Shown here in pieces: positions 51,183-61,764 of a DNA stretch of 64,000 nucleotides (positions are counted from its first letter, which is position 1; each line of letters opens with the position of its first letter). The stretch comes from JABDIP01 sp965227455. Lineage in GTDB: Bacteria > Pseudomonadota > Alphaproteobacteria > DSM-16000 > Inquilinaceae. The stretch covers positions 3,038,001 to 3,102,000 of the forward strand of contig OZ245752.1 in assembly GCA_965227455.1 (NCBI GenBank). The letters run 5' to 3'. The notes under the pieces are model-generated. The model searched no databases. It had not been told where the DNA came from and saw nothing but the letters and a program-made list of their open reading frames with translations. The position numbers were made by a program, and so were the translations under genes.

Positions 51183-52553
51183 ATGTTTCGTTCGCGCCGT
51201 TGGGTAATGAACCGCCTGACCATGACGGCGACCGCCGTCTCGGCCCTGGCCGCCATGTCCATCGCGACTCCGGCCGTCGCTGATTTCAGTTGGGACCGCC
51301 ATGCCGGCGAGGAGATCACCGTGATGATGCCGGAACACCCGGTCACCGACGGCGTCCGCACCTTGCTCGACCGTTTCCAGGACCAGACCGGAATCGAGGT
51401 CAATCTGCAGACCATGGCGGAGGATCTCTATTTCGATCGCATGGAGGTGGCGCTGCGAGGCCAGGCCGGCAAATCGGCCATGGACGTCTACTTCCTGCCG
51501 ATGGATTCCACGGCCTACACCCAGTTCACCAACGGCCTGGTGCATTCGCTACAGGGATTCATCGACGATCCGGAGGCAACGGCGGCGGACTACGACCTGG
51601 CCGACATCCCGGCCGGTTTCCTCGATGCCACCAAATACCAGGTCGACGGCCGGTGGGAGTATCACGGCATCCCGGCTTCGTTCGAGACCTATATCCTGTT
51701 CTACAACAAGGACCACGTCGACCAGTACCTCGGCGGGCAGGTCCCCGGGACGATGGGTGAGCTGCTGGAAGCGGCGCACACGGTCAAGGAGGAGAGCGGC
51801 GGCCGGATCGCCGGTGCCGCCATGCGTGGCATCCGCTCCGACACGCTGATCGACACCATCACCGGCATCGTCAACAACAGCGTCGGCGACGAGACTCGCG
51901 AGGCGCCCTACAATGTCTGGTTCGACGGTGACTGGTCGAAGCCTCGCCTCGACGATCCCCGGATCACCCGCGGCCTGGCGAATTACGCCGAGCTGATGAA
52001 GGCCGGTCCGATCAACATCCAGGCGATGGACTGGCCGGATGCCTCGCAATTGTTCCAGTCGGGGGGTGCGGCGTTCTTCATCGATGCCAGCCTGTTCGGC
52101 CCCGGCTTCGAAAATGTCGACGACTCGCCGATCGCCGGCAATGTCGGCTACTCGGTCATTCCGATCGACAATGCCAGCGACCAGCCCTTCACCGCCCATT
52201 GGCAGTGGGGCTACGGCATTCCGGCCAACGCCGGCAACGCCGAAGCGGCCTGGTACTTCATCCAGTGGATGTCGAACAAGGACAACGAGCCGGACATCGG
52301 CAAGTTCCACGGCGGCGCGCCGCGGCTGTCGTCCTGGGAGAACCCGGACTACGCAGACGCCTTCAATTCCGACTACGTGCGCACCGTGTTCGAGGCGATG
52401 CCGAACTCCCAGACCTCAGTCGTGCAGCGCGCCGGCTGGAGCGAGTTCGCGCTGCGCATCGTTGACGTCATCCAGGCTGTCTATGGCGGCGAGTCGCCGG
52501 AGGCCGCCGCCGCCGCCGCCCAGGAGGACTTCATGGAGATGACGGCCCGCTAG
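51183..52553 (+). CDS. CUT1-type periplasmic substrate-binding protein
   Basis: A 456-residue extracellular solute-binding protein. A signal peptide of about 33 residues ends PAVADF. Mature features include EEITVMMPEHPVTDGVR, KSAMDVYFLPMDS, VPGTMGELLEAAHTVKEE and AHWQWGYGIPANAGNAEAAW. A strong GGGAGGAAAC precedes ATG 51183. It begins the GntR-controlled operon. The nearby lyase, RidA protein and dehydrogenases suggest an amino sugar acid or amino polyol ligand, but no specific residue identifies it. Confidence 0.92.
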   Translation: MFRSRRWVMNRLTMTATAVSALAAMSIATPAVADFSWDRHAGEEITVMMPEHPVTDGVRTLLDRFQDQTGIEVNLQTMAEDLYFDRMEVALRGQAGKSAMDVYFLPMDSTAYTQFTNGLVHSLQGFIDDPEATAADYDLADIPAGFLDATKYQVDGRWEYHGIPASFETYILFYNKDHVDQYLGGQVPGTMGELLEAAHTVKEESGGRIAGAAMRGIRSDTLIDTITGIVNNSVGDETREAPYNVWFDGDWSKPRLDDPRITRGLANYAELMKAGPINIQAMDWPDASQLFQSGGAAFFIDASLFGPGFENVDDSPIAGNVGYSVIPIDNASDQPFTAHWQWGYGIPANAGNAEAAWYFIQWMSNKDNEPDIGKFHGGAPRLSSWENPDYADAFNSDYVRTVFEAMPNSQTSVVQRAGWSEFALRIVDVIQAVYGGESPEAAAAAAQEDFMEMTAR

Positions 52554-52566
52554 CCATCGGTCAGGT

Positions 52567-52588
52567 CGGGGCGGTTGCAGCCGCCCCG
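52567..52588 (+). other. Hairpin after the second CUT1 binding-protein gene
   Basis: CGGGGCGG (52567-52574) and CCGCCCCG (52581-52588) form a perfect 8-bp stem with a six-base loop in the 71-bp gap before the first permease gene. There is no U tract. Confidence 0.55.
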
Positions 52589-52624
52589 GCCGTCAGGGTT
52601 GCCGCCGGCAGACGGGGAACGCGC

Positions 52625-53518
52625 ATGAAAGGCGACAGACGCGAGGGCATGGAACGTGCCGATCGTTCCGCCCTTTGGTTCGTGCTGCCCTGCCTGGCGA
52701 TCCTGGCGCTGACTTCGGTGTATCCGGTGGCGTTCGGGGCGACGATCTCGCTGACCAACTGGAACTGGGGCACGCAACTCGACTTCGTCGGGCTGGACAA
52801 CTACCGCCAGCTCTTCGGCGACGCCGAGTTCTGGACGGTACTCCGCAACACCATCGTCTTCGCGGTCGCCGCCACCGCGATCGAGGTCGCGCTCGGCTTC
52901 TATCTGGCGGTTCAGGTCGACCGGCTGGCGATTCCGACCGGTATCCTGCGCGCGCTGCTGATGATGCCGCTGATGGTGTCGGGCATCGTCGTGGCATTGA
53001 TGTCGAAGGTGATGTTCGATCCGTTCCTCGGGGTCGTGAACCAACTCGCCGGCTTCCTCGGCCTCGGGCCGTCGGCGTTCTACGGCGCCGCGCCGACCGC
53101 CATGCCCAGCATCATCGCCGTCGACACCTGGTGGCAGACGGCCTTCGTTTTCATCATCATGCTGGCCGGGCTGCGCGGCCTGCCCCGGGATCCGATCGAG
53201 GCGGCGCAGGTCGAGGGGGCGGGCGATGCCGCCATATTCTGGCGCATCAAGTTCCCGCTGCTCAGGTCGCTGCTGATCACCGTGCTGGTGATCCGCGCCA
53301 TCGACACGCTGAAGGTGTTCGACATCGTGTTCGGCACCACCGGCGGCGGCCCAGGTCTCGCCACCGAGGTGGTGCAGACCTACGTCTACCGCACCGCTTA
53401 CAGCTATCAGCAGATCGGCAAGGCGATGGCGGTGATGATCATCTTCTCGATCCTCATTCTGGCGATATCGCTGCTGCTGCAGTCGCTGCAACAGCGCGGC
53501 CGGGAGTCGGAGCGGTGA
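52625..53518 (+). CDS. CUT1 sugar ABC transporter permease, MalF-like
   Basis: A 297-residue inner-membrane permease with six membrane segments. The first is at about 16-36 (ALWFVLPCLAILALTSVYP) and the EAA loop is LPRDPIEAAQVEGAGDAAIF. FDIVFGTTGGGPGLATEV is typical of CUT1 MalF/UgpA proteins. ATG 52625 begins a short hydrophilic leader; ATG 52649 is an alternative. The stop overlaps the next permease start (GTGA). Confidence 0.92.
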   Translation: MKGDRREGMERADRSALWFVLPCLAILALTSVYPVAFGATISLTNWNWGTQLDFVGLDNYRQLFGDAEFWTVLRNTIVFAVAATAIEVALGFYLAVQVDRLAIPTGILRALLMMPLMVSGIVVALMSKVMFDPFLGVVNQLAGFLGLGPSAFYGAAPTAMPSIIAVDTWWQTAFVFIIMLAGLRGLPRDPIEAAQVEGAGDAAIFWRIKFPLLRSLLITVLVIRAIDTLKVFDIVFGTTGGGPGLATEVVQTYVYRTAYSYQQIGKAMAVMIIFSILILAISLLLQSLQQRGRESER

Positions 53519-54363
53519 ACGAGGCGCCCGCGCTTCGGAACCCCGTGGCCATATTCTCGCAGGTCTGGGCCTACGTCTTCACCGGCGCCATGGTGCTGTT
53601 CAGCATGTTCCCGGTCTATTGGGTGCTGACAGTTTCGCTGAAGAGCCCCCGCGACGGCCTCGCCAACCCGCCGCTGTGGATCTTCGATCCGATCGTCGAC
53701 AACTATGTGAAGCTGTGGGACCACCACATCTTCAAATACACGTTCCTCAACTCCGTCATTGTGACGGCGATCGGCGTCGCGCTGTCGCTCGCCATCGCAC
53801 TACCCACCGCCTATGCCCTGTGCCGGCTCAAGGTGCGCGGCGCACGCTGGATCAATGTCTGGCTGATCCTCGCCTACATGCTTCCTGAGTTCCTGTTCAT
53901 CCTGCCCATGTTCTCGCTCTATCAGTGGACCGGGCTCTACGACACCCATGCCGGCCTGGCCCTGATCTACCAGGTACACGTACTGCCGCTGTCGATCTGG
54001 CTGATGACCTCGTTCTTCCGCGAGATCAATCCGGCGATCGACGAGGCGGCGCGGATCGAGGGCTGCAGCCACTGGCAGATCCTGACCCGGATCTACATCC
54101 CCTGCACGTTGCCCGGCATGGTCGCTACAGCGATCCTCAACGCGATCTGGATCTGGAACGAGCTCGCCATCGCGCTCGGCCTGACCTTCTCGCGTGCGCA
54201 GACGGTGACGCTCGGTGTGACCAGCTTCCGCGGCTATGCGGCGCTGGACTGGGGTGCGATGACCGCGGCCTCGATCATCGCCATCGTGCCGATGCTGGTC
54301 TTCGCGGTGGTGGCGCAGAAGCACATCGTCAAGGGCCTGACGCTGGGCGCGGTGAAGGGATAG
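53515..54363 (+). CDS. CUT1 sugar ABC transporter permease, MalG-like
   Basis: A 282-residue permease with six membrane segments. The EAA loop is INPAIDEAARIEGCSHWQI and the C-terminus is KGLTLGAVKG. The GTG start at 53515 overlaps the previous stop; the longer open frame before it only reads through that permease in another frame. It precedes the first metal-dependent dehydrogenase gene by 3 bp, so transporter and enzymes are one transcription unit. Confidence 0.92.
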   Translation: MNEAPALRNPVAIFSQVWAYVFTGAMVLFSMFPVYWVLTVSLKSPRDGLANPPLWIFDPIVDNYVKLWDHHIFKYTFLNSVIVTAIGVALSLAIALPTAYALCRLKVRGARWINVWLILAYMLPEFLFILPMFSLYQWTGLYDTHAGLALIYQVHVLPLSIWLMTSFFREINPAIDEAARIEGCSHWQILTRIYIPCTLPGMVATAILNAIWIWNELAIALGLTFSRAQTVTLGVTSFRGYAALDWGAMTAASIIAIVPMLVFAVVAQKHIVKGLTLGAVKG

Positions 54364-54366
54364 GCG

Positions 54367-55422
54367 ATGGCATTCAGCGAATCCGACATGCCCCGCTTCG
54401 ACACCGTCTTCGGCCATAACCTGTTGGCCGAGGTGCCGAATTTCGTCGCCGCGCCGATCGTGGTCGCGACGATGGAGGATCTCTGGCCACGGTTCCGCGA
54501 AAGCCTACCAGGAGAGGTCCGGCCCTATGTCGTGCGCTCGATGGAACGCGACCGTCTTGAGGCCGATCTGGGCATGCTCGAGGGTGCCGTGTCGGTCGTC
54601 GGGCTCGGCGGCGGCCAGGCGGTCGACGCTGCGAAGTACTTCGCCTGGCGCAGCGGTCTGCCGCTGTTCCAGTTCCCCACGTCGCTGTCGGTCGACGCGG
54701 TATTCGGGCACCGGGCCGGCGTGCGGCAGGCCGGCCATGTGCGTTATGTCGGCTGGGCGGTTCCCGAGACCGTCTACATCGATCTCGACATCATCCTGTC
54801 GGCACCCCGGCACCTCAATCTGGGCGGCCTCGGCGACGTGCTGTGTTTCATCACCGGCGTCATGGACTGGCGCTATGCCTCGGATACCGGGCATTGCGAG
54901 GCGAAATGGCCCTATGACGAGGACCTCGCCGCCATCTCGCTCGATAAGGCTGAAGCCGCATTGGCGGCGATGGAGGACATTCGCGCACTCAACGATCGCG
55001 GTATCCGCATCATGGTAGACGCGCTGAATTGGGGCGGAGCCTCCTATCACGCGGCGGGTTGGAATCCGCGCCATATCGAGGGCGTCGAGCACTTCATCTT
55101 CTACGCGCTGGAGGCCGCGACGGGAAAGAAATTCCTCCACGGGCAGGCGGTCTGCCTCGGCTTGATCCTCGGCTGCATGATGCACGACCGGCGGGCGGAG
55201 GAACTGCTGGCCGTGGTCCATTCCGCCGGCATCGACATCCGACCGGAGTCGATGGCGATTTCCTGGGAGGATGTGAACGGCGTGATGAAGGATCTCGGAA
55301 GTTTCGTGCGGCGGGAACGGTTGCCCTACGGCATCGCCAACGACTTCGTCGTAACCGACGCATTCCTCGCCGCGGCGAGGGCGTCCATAGAAGGCGCCTA
55401 TGGCGCATGGAGCACCCGATGA
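54367..55422 (+). CDS. Iron-type alcohol/glycerol-1-phosphate dehydrogenase-like protein, copy 1
   Basis: A 351-residue enzyme of the Fe-ADH/glycerol-1-phosphate dehydrogenase group. The cofactor loop is GGGQAVDAAKYFAWR (about 81-95). Likely metal ligands are Asp157 (LGGLGDVLC), one of His236/His242 (HIEGVEHF) and His258 (FLHGQAVCLG). It should reduce or oxidise a sugar or polyol carbonyl with NAD(P). A paralogue of similar length with the same landmarks is at 59008-60054. It lies 3 bp after the permease gene and overlaps ridA-like by four bases. The substrate is not known; AraM/EgsA-like glycerol-1-phosphate activity is one option. Confidence 0.85.
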   Translation: MAFSESDMPRFDTVFGHNLLAEVPNFVAAPIVVATMEDLWPRFRESLPGEVRPYVVRSMERDRLEADLGMLEGAVSVVGLGGGQAVDAAKYFAWRSGLPLFQFPTSLSVDAVFGHRAGVRQAGHVRYVGWAVPETVYIDLDIILSAPRHLNLGGLGDVLCFITGVMDWRYASDTGHCEAKWPYDEDLAAISLDKAEAALAAMEDIRALNDRGIRIMVDALNWGGASYHAAGWNPRHIEGVEHFIFYALEAATGKKFLHGQAVCLGLILGCMMHDRRAEELLAVVHSAGIDIRPESMAISWEDVNGVMKDLGSFVRRERLPYGIANDFVVTDAFLAAARASIEGAYGAWSTR

Positions 55423-55924
55423 ACCAAGCCGACAGCGCGGTTCGGGAACACGGTGCCGAGGCGCGCCTCGCCGCCCTCGGCCTGGTGTTGCCGGCGGTGC
55501 CGAGCCCGGTCGGCAATTTCGAGCTGGGCGTCATCGAGGGATCCACGCTGATCCTCTCCGGACAGGGTCCGCTGATGGAGACCGGTGAGCTGGCTCGGGG
55601 CCGGGTCGGGAACGGGGTCTCGGTGGACGAGGCCCGCCACCATGCGCGTCGCACCGGGCTGGTGCTCATCAGCGCAATGCGTGCGATGCTGGGGAGCCTT
55701 CACCACGTCCGCCGCGTGCTGAAGGTCTTCGGAATGGTCAATGCGGTGCCGGAGTTTGCGGAGCATCCGACGGTCATCAACGGATGCTCGGACCTGTTTG
55801 TCGAGGTGTTCGGTGAGCGCGGCCGGCATGCGCGCTGCGCGATCGGCGTCGGCTCACTGCCCGGAAATATCACCGTCGAGATCGAGGCCGTGGTCGCGAT
55901 ATCCGCGGAGTGGAGCCCGAACCG

Positions 55925-55928
<4 letters not shown>
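55419..55928 (+). CDS. RidA/YjgF-family enamine/imine deaminase-like protein
   Basis: A 169-residue RidA-family protein, longer than the usual 130 residues. It resembles the YjgF-like group with LILSGQGPLMETGEL, ARRTGLVLISAMRAMLGSL and VRRVLKVFGMVNAVPEF. The ending has RCAIGVGSLPGNITVEIEAVV, split here as RCAIGVGSLPGN and ITVEIEAVV. RidA proteins hydrolyse reactive enamines released by PLP-dependent eliminations. A PLP enzyme is encoded two genes downstream, which fits that role. It overlaps both neighbours by four bases. Confidence 0.88.
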
Positions 55929-56994
<1,066 letters not shown>

Positions 56995-56998
<4 letters not shown>

Positions 56999-58221
56999 CG
57001 CGGCCGGCCGACCCGATGCGCCACTGGCGCCTGACGCCGGTGATCAACGTCGCCGGCACGATGACCAGTATCGGCGCATCGCGGGTGCCCGACGAGATCG
57101 TCGATGTCGTCGGCCGCATGCTCGGCCGTTTCGTCTCCATGGACGAGCTCCAGGCGCGGGCCTCGGCGGTGATCGCCGAGGCGACCGGCGCTGAAGCCGG
57201 ATGCGTCACCGATTGCAGCGCCGCCGCCATGGCCCAGTGCGTGGCGGCGGTGCTGACCGGAAGCGACCTCGCCGCCATCGAAGCACTGCCCGAGACCGGC
57301 GGGCGCGAGCGCCGCGTCGCCATCCAGGTCGGCCATATGATCAACTACGGCGCCCCGGTCGATCAGGCCATTCGCCTCGCCGGGGCCGAGATCGTGCCGA
57401 TCGGCACGGCGGCGCTTTGCGAAACCTTTCATCTGCGCCGGGTGCTGGAAGCCGGCTGTGCCGCCGCCTTCTACGTCGTCTCGCACCACACGGTGCGCGA
57501 AGGCGAGTTGCCGCTGGACGTGTTCGTCGAGACCTGTCGCGAGCATGGCGTGCCGGTGATCGTCGACATGGCCTCGGAATACGATCTGCGCGGGCCGATC
57601 GCCCTGGGCGCCGATCTGGTCGTTTACTCCGGCCACAAATTCCTCTCCGCCACCACCAGCGGCATCGTTGCCGGGACGCGTGATCTGGTGCGTGCAGTCT
57701 ATCTGCAGCACCGCGGAATCGGTCGCTGCATGAAGGTCGGCAAGGAGGGGGTGGTTGGCGCCATGGCGGCGCTGGAGTTATGGGCGAAGCGCGACGCTGT
57801 GGCGGTTCGCAAGCGCGAGGAGGAGACCGTCGCCGGCTGGCTGACGGCGCTTTCCGGCGTCGCGGGCCTCAGCTGTACCCTCCATTATGACTGGACCGGC
57901 AACCCGATCACCCGCCTGAAGATCGTCGTCGACCCGAGAGAGGCGGGGCTGTATGCCTGGGAACTGGCGGAGCGTCTGGCGGCCGGGACCCCGAGCATCG
58001 CGGTGCGTGACGACCATTGCGAGGCGGGCGAGATCTACCTTGACCCTTGCCAGGTGACGACCGAGGAGGCGAACCAGGTTTCGCGGGCCATCGCCGAAGC
58101 GGTGGCCGCCGCCAGGAAGAACCGGGACGGATGCAAGAAGAGCTGGAGCGACATGAAGCGTAACCGCGAGCGCGCCATCCTGTCCTGGCCCGATATGGGA
58201 GGTCGCGATGGCGCTGCTTGA
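56995..58221 (+). CDS. SelA-like PLP-dependent enzyme (DgaE-type ammonia-lyase family)
   Basis: A 408-residue fold-type I PLP enzyme of the SelA/DgaE group. The PLP Lys is in VVYSGHKFLSATTSG, and the Asp before it is in VPVIVDMASEYDLRG. VTDCSAAAMAQCVAA and VLEAGCAAAFYVVSHHTV are further landmarks. D-glucosaminate-6-phosphate ammonia-lyase belongs to this group, so beta-elimination of ammonia from an amino sugar acid is a reasonable guess. A RidA-like protein and an SDR in the same operon would suit the enamine and keto products. It overlaps the ATPase gene (ATGA) and the SDR gene by 14 bp. Confidence 0.82.
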
Positions 58222-58984
58222 CGGACGCCGCGTGCTGATCACCGGCGCGGCGCGCGGCATCGGCCTCGCGGCGGCAACCACAATGCTGGAGCAGGGCGCG
58301 CGGGTGATGCTCACCGACCGCGATGGTGACGCTCTGGCCGCCAGCGTCAAGGCACTCGCGCCCCATGGCGATCAGGCGCTTCAGGCGGAGATGGATGTCT
58401 GCGATCCCGAAGCAGTCGCCACGGTGCTGGCCAGGGTGGCGGACCATTGGTCGGGCCTTGACGTGCTGGTCAACAACGCCGCGATGCTGGACATCGGTGA
58501 CACCCGCGACATCGCGCTGGACCGCTGGCGCGCCGTACTGGAGACCAACCTCACCAGCGCGCTCGCCGTCTCGCAAGCCGCCCTGCCCTTGCTGCGCGCG
58601 GGCACCGACCCGGCCATCGTCAACACCGTGTCCACCCAGGCCTTCTTCGGCCAGCCGGACTCCGTCGCCTATGCCAGCGCCAAGGGCGGGTTGATGAACC
58701 TGACCCGGTGCATGGCGAACGATCTCGGGGCCGAGGGCATTCGCGTCAACGCGGTGGCGCCCGGGTTCATCGACACGCGAATGGCCCAGATGGCCGACGG
58801 CGGCCACGAGCATGACCAGCCGGAGTTCCGCCAGTTCTATCTCGATATGGGCCGGATCCCGTTGCGCCGGCCCGGTACCGCGGAGGACTGCGCCGGGGCC
58901 TTCGTGTTCCTGGCCTCAGATCTGAGCCGCTACATTACCGGCCAAGCGATCTTCGTCGATGGCGGCCTCAGCGCCACCTATTAG
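58208..58984 (+). CDS. Short-chain dehydrogenase/reductase of the sugar operon
   Basis: A 258-residue classical SDR. LITGAARGIGLAAA is the cofactor motif, with Asp (LTDRDG) after strand 2 favouring NAD. NNAAM, the Ser of NTVSTQAF and the Tyr/Lys of VAYASAKGGLMNL complete the active site. ITGQAIFVDGGLSATY is the usual end. It probably oxidises or reduces a sugar or sugar-acid intermediate. It follows the PLP enzyme with 14 bp overlap, and a GGAG lies 13 bases before the start. Confidence 0.9.
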   Translation: MALLDGRRVLITGAARGIGLAAATTMLEQGARVMLTDRDGDALAASVKALAPHGDQALQAEMDVCDPEAVATVLARVADHWSGLDVLVNNAAMLDIGDTRDIALDRWRAVLETNLTSALAVSQAALPLLRAGTDPAIVNTVSTQAFFGQPDSVAYASAKGGLMNLTRCMANDLGAEGIRVNAVAPGFIDTRMAQMADGGHEHDQPEFRQFYLDMGRIPLRRPGTAEDCAGAFVFLASDLSRYITGQAIFVDGGLSATY

Positions 58985-59007
58985 CCCGCCGGCCAAAGGA
59001 GCAGACC

Positions 59008-60054
59008 ATGTCCGATGTCCCGATGGAATGCGGTTTCCCGACGGTGTTCGGCCGCGGGCTCTATGACGAGTTCCGGAATTTCGTTCATCCGCCCTTCCTG
59101 GTCGTCACCATGGAAGATCTGTGGCCCCTGTTCAGCCGGCATTTCGAGGGCGCCGATTGCCGGGTCTATTTCACCCAATCGATCGAACAGGCCCATCTCG
59201 ACCACGACGCCGAGGCGCTGACCGACATCAACGCCGTCATCGGCTTCGGCGGTGGCCAGGCGCTCGACGTCGCCAAATACTTCGCCTGGCGCAACCGGCT
59301 GCCGCTGTTCCAGGCGCCGACCGCGTTGAGCGTCAACGCCGTCTACGGCCAGCGGTCCGGCGTGCGGGTCAATGGCAATGTCGTCTATCGCGGTTGGGCC
59401 GTCCCCGAGGCGGTCTATATCGACTACGACGTGCTGCGCAACGCACCGCGCCACCTCAACTGGTCGGGCATCGGCGACATCCTGTGCTTCCACACCGGGG
59501 TGCTCGATTGGCGTTACGCCGAGGCGGAGGGCAAGATCGAGGAGAAGTGGCGGTACGACGACGCCCTGGCCCGGCAATCGCTGGCCCGGGTCGATGAGGT
59601 CATCCGCCATGTGGACGACATCCGGGCGCTCAACGATTCCGGCATCCGTGCCCTCATCGACGGGCTGAAATGGGGTACGACCTATCACGGCGCCGGATGG
59701 TGCCCGCGCCATATCGAGGGCACCGACCATTTCCTGTTCTATACACTGGAGAAGCTGACCGGAAAGAAGTTCCTGCATGGGCAACCGGTCGGACTCGGCG
59801 TCATCGTCGGCTCGATGCTGCACGACAGCGGCACGCAGGAAATGCTCGACACCATCAGCGGGATCGGCCTCGACATCCGTCCCGAGGCGATGGGCCTCAC
59901 ATGGGACGAGGTCTCAACCGCGCTGAAGGAGATGCGCGCCTACGTCAACTCCGTCGGGCTATGGCACTCGATCGCCCACGACGCGACCATCACCGACGCC
60001 TTCATCCGCGACCTGAGGGGCCGGCTCGATCGGGCCTATGCGCATGGGGGATGA
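59008..60054 (+). CDS. Iron-type alcohol/glycerol-1-phosphate dehydrogenase-like protein, copy 2
   Basis: A 348-residue paralogue of the enzyme at 54367. The same landmarks occur: GGGQALDVAKYFAWR, HLNWSGIGDILCFHTG with the first metal Asp, PRHIEGTDHFLFYTLE and GKKFLHGQPVGLG with His ligands. The divergence between the copies, by eye well over half of aligned positions identical in the core and less at the ends, suggests an old duplication with different substrates or stereochemistry. AAAGGAG lies 10 bases before the ATG. It ends the GntR-controlled operon and converges on an amino-acid permease gene 38 bp away. Confidence 0.85.
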   Translation: MSDVPMECGFPTVFGRGLYDEFRNFVHPPFLVVTMEDLWPLFSRHFEGADCRVYFTQSIEQAHLDHDAEALTDINAVIGFGGGQALDVAKYFAWRNRLPLFQAPTALSVNAVYGQRSGVRVNGNVVYRGWAVPEAVYIDYDVLRNAPRHLNWSGIGDILCFHTGVLDWRYAEAEGKIEEKWRYDDALARQSLARVDEVIRHVDDIRALNDSGIRALIDGLKWGTTYHGAGWCPRHIEGTDHFLFYTLEKLTGKKFLHGQPVGLGVIVGSMLHDSGTQEMLDTISGIGLDIRPEAMGLTWDEVSTALKEMRAYVNSVGLWHSIAHDATITDAFIRDLRGRLDRAYAHGG

Positions 60055-60092
60055 ACCAGCAAGGGAAGACATCAGCCGCTCGGTCGGCGGCC

Positions 60093-60794
60093 TCAATAGC
60101 CTTCGGCCATCTGAACCTTGCTGTAGGCCTTGCCGAACCGCGCCTCGATCCGGCGCTGCGCCAGGTCCCAAAGCGTGGTCAGGATCAGGTAGTAGAGTGC
60201 CGCGACGGCGAACAGCTCGAGCACGAGAAAGCGTTCCTGGATGAGGATCTGCGTGCGGCGCAGGAGCTCCTCCATGGAGATGACCGAGGTCACCGAGGTG
60301 GTCTTCAGCAATCCGTTCACGCTGTTGCCGAGCGGCGGGATGATGATCCGCGCGGCCTGCGGCAGGACGACGTAGCGCATCACCTGGGCCGGGTTCAGGC
60401 CCAGCGCCAAGCCGGCATTGCTCTGGCCGGCCGGGACGGAAAGGATGCCGCTACGGATGATCTCCGCAAGATAGGCGGCCTCGTTGAGGATCAGCCCGAG
60501 CAGCGCGGCCTCCAGAACGCTGAAGCGCACGCCGATCGCCAAGGGCAGCCCGGTATAGATAATCAGCAGTTGGACGAGCAGCGGCGTGCCGCGGAACAGC
60601 CAGATGTAGAACTGGGCGAACCATGACACCGGCTTGAGCGGCGAAAGCCGCATCAGAGCGATGATCGCCCCCAGCGCCAGCCCGCCGAGGATCGCCGCCA
60701 CCGTCAGGCCGATCGTCACCAGGACGCCGACGAAGAGGAATTCGTTGAGGAGATAGTCCTGGAACCCGCCCCAATCCCAGACCTGCTTGTCCAT
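60093..60794 (-). CDS. Polar amino-acid ABC transporter permease
   Basis: A 233-residue HisM/GlnP-type permease with about five membrane segments. The EAA loop is GQSNAGLALGLNPAQVMRYVVLP, split here as GQSNAGLALGL and NPAQVMRYVVLP; GTPLLVQLLIIY and FSVLEAALLGLILNEAAYLAEI are typical early segments. No second permease or ATPase gene is beside it, so it may act as a homodimer with an ATPase encoded elsewhere. It is co-transcribed with the binding-protein gene, and a strong hairpin lies between them. Confidence 0.92.
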   Translation of the reverse strand: MDKQVWDWGGFQDYLLNEFLFVGVLVTIGLTVAAILGGLALGAIIALMRLSPLKPVSWFAQFYIWLFRGTPLLVQLLIIYTGLPLAIGVRFSVLEAALLGLILNEAAYLAEIIRSGILSVPAGQSNAGLALGLNPAQVMRYVVLPQAARIIIPPLGNSVNGLLKTTSVTSVISMEELLRRTQILIQERFLVLELFAVAALYYLILTTLWDLAQRRIEARFGKAYSKVQMAEGY

Positions 60795-60824
60795 GACGCC
60801 CGCCCGCTAGGTTGGTCAGCGCGG

Positions 60825-60851
60825 CGCGCCCGCCGTCATCAGGCGGGCGCG
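60825..60851 (-). other. Hairpin between amino-acid binding-protein and permease genes
   Basis: CGCGCCCGCC (60825-60834) and GGCGGGCGCG (60842-60851) form a perfect 10-bp stem with a seven-base loop in the 78-bp gap of a minus-strand operon. There is no U tract. It is the fourth hairpin in this position in the window. Confidence 0.6.
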
Positions 60852-60872
60852 ATCCGCTTCTATCCGGCGATC

Positions 60873-61721
60873 CTAGTTGCCCGGGCCGCGAATGACGAAC
60901 GGCTCTGTGTTGGCCAGAACGCCATATTCGTCGAGCAGCGCCGTGTAGGTTCCGTCCTCCATCATGTCGTTCATGGCCCCCAGGACGGCATCGGCCAACT
61001 CGTCATTGGCCATCGCCAGCGCCACCGGAGTCGCGAACAGACCGGAGATGGCACGGTCGAACTCGCCCCGCGCGGCATATTCGGCGGCCGTGGAATCGAT
61101 GCTGACGGTTGCGTCCGTCTGGCCCGCGCGCAGCGCCTGATAGGCGGTGGCGAAGTTGTCGAAGGTCCGCACGTCGACCTCCGGCAACCCCTTGGCGGCC
61201 AGTTCCTCGGCGAGCAGCTTCACTTTTGCCTCCTCGAAGCCGCCAATCTCCACGCCGACCGTCAGACCGGCGAGGTCTTCCTCCTTGCTGATGCCGGCTG
61301 GATTGCCGGCCGGCACGGAAATGCTGATCGCCTGAGCCTCATACGGGATCATCCGCATGATCGCCGCACGTTCCTCGGTCCAGAATATGCCGGTGTTGAT
61401 GACGTCCCAACGCCCCGCCTGCAATCCCGGGATCATCGCGGAAAACTCGATCCGGATGTATTCCGGCTCCAGGCACAGCCGTCGCGCCACCTCGTTGCCG
61501 AGGGTAATCCGCATGCCCTTCAGATTGCCGTCGGAGTCGACGAATTGCATCGGCGGCAGCGTGGGGTTGGTCGACATGATCAACTTGCCCGGCTCGATCA
61601 GCGCGCTGTCGGACACCTGCGGCGTGCAGTCCTGCGCCGACGCGGCCGATGTGGCGAGTAGCGCCGAGACGGCTGCCGCGAGCCGCATATTTCCAGTGAT
61701 TCCCGTGAAGCTCCTGAACAT
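60873..61721 (-). CDS. Polar amino-acid periplasmic binding protein (family 3)
   Basis: A 282-residue family 3 solute-binding protein. A signal peptide of about 29 residues ends SAASAQ. The mature protein has LIMSTNPTLPPMQFVDSDG, KGMRITLGNEVARRL, WDVINTGIFWTEERA and DLAGLTVGVEIGGFEE. ATG 61721 is preferred because AAAGGGAGA lies nine bases upstream; the frame extends 11 codons further without a site. The ligand is probably a polar amino acid. The neighbouring lyase and oxidoreductase suggest hydroxyproline or a related imino acid. Confidence 0.92.
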   Translation of the reverse strand: MFRSFTGITGNMRLAAAVSALLATSAASAQDCTPQVSDSALIEPGKLIMSTNPTLPPMQFVDSDGNLKGMRITLGNEVARRLCLEPEYIRIEFSAMIPGLQAGRWDVINTGIFWTEERAAIMRMIPYEAQAISISVPAGNPAGISKEEDLAGLTVGVEIGGFEEAKVKLLAEELAAKGLPEVDVRTFDNFATAYQALRAGQTDATVSIDSTAAEYAARGEFDRAISGLFATPVALAMANDELADAVLGAMNDMMEDGTYTALLDEYGVLANTEPFVIRGPGN

Positions 61722-61764
61722 TCTTGGTCTCCCTTTGTTTATGGTCTCCGACACTCCCTTGAGG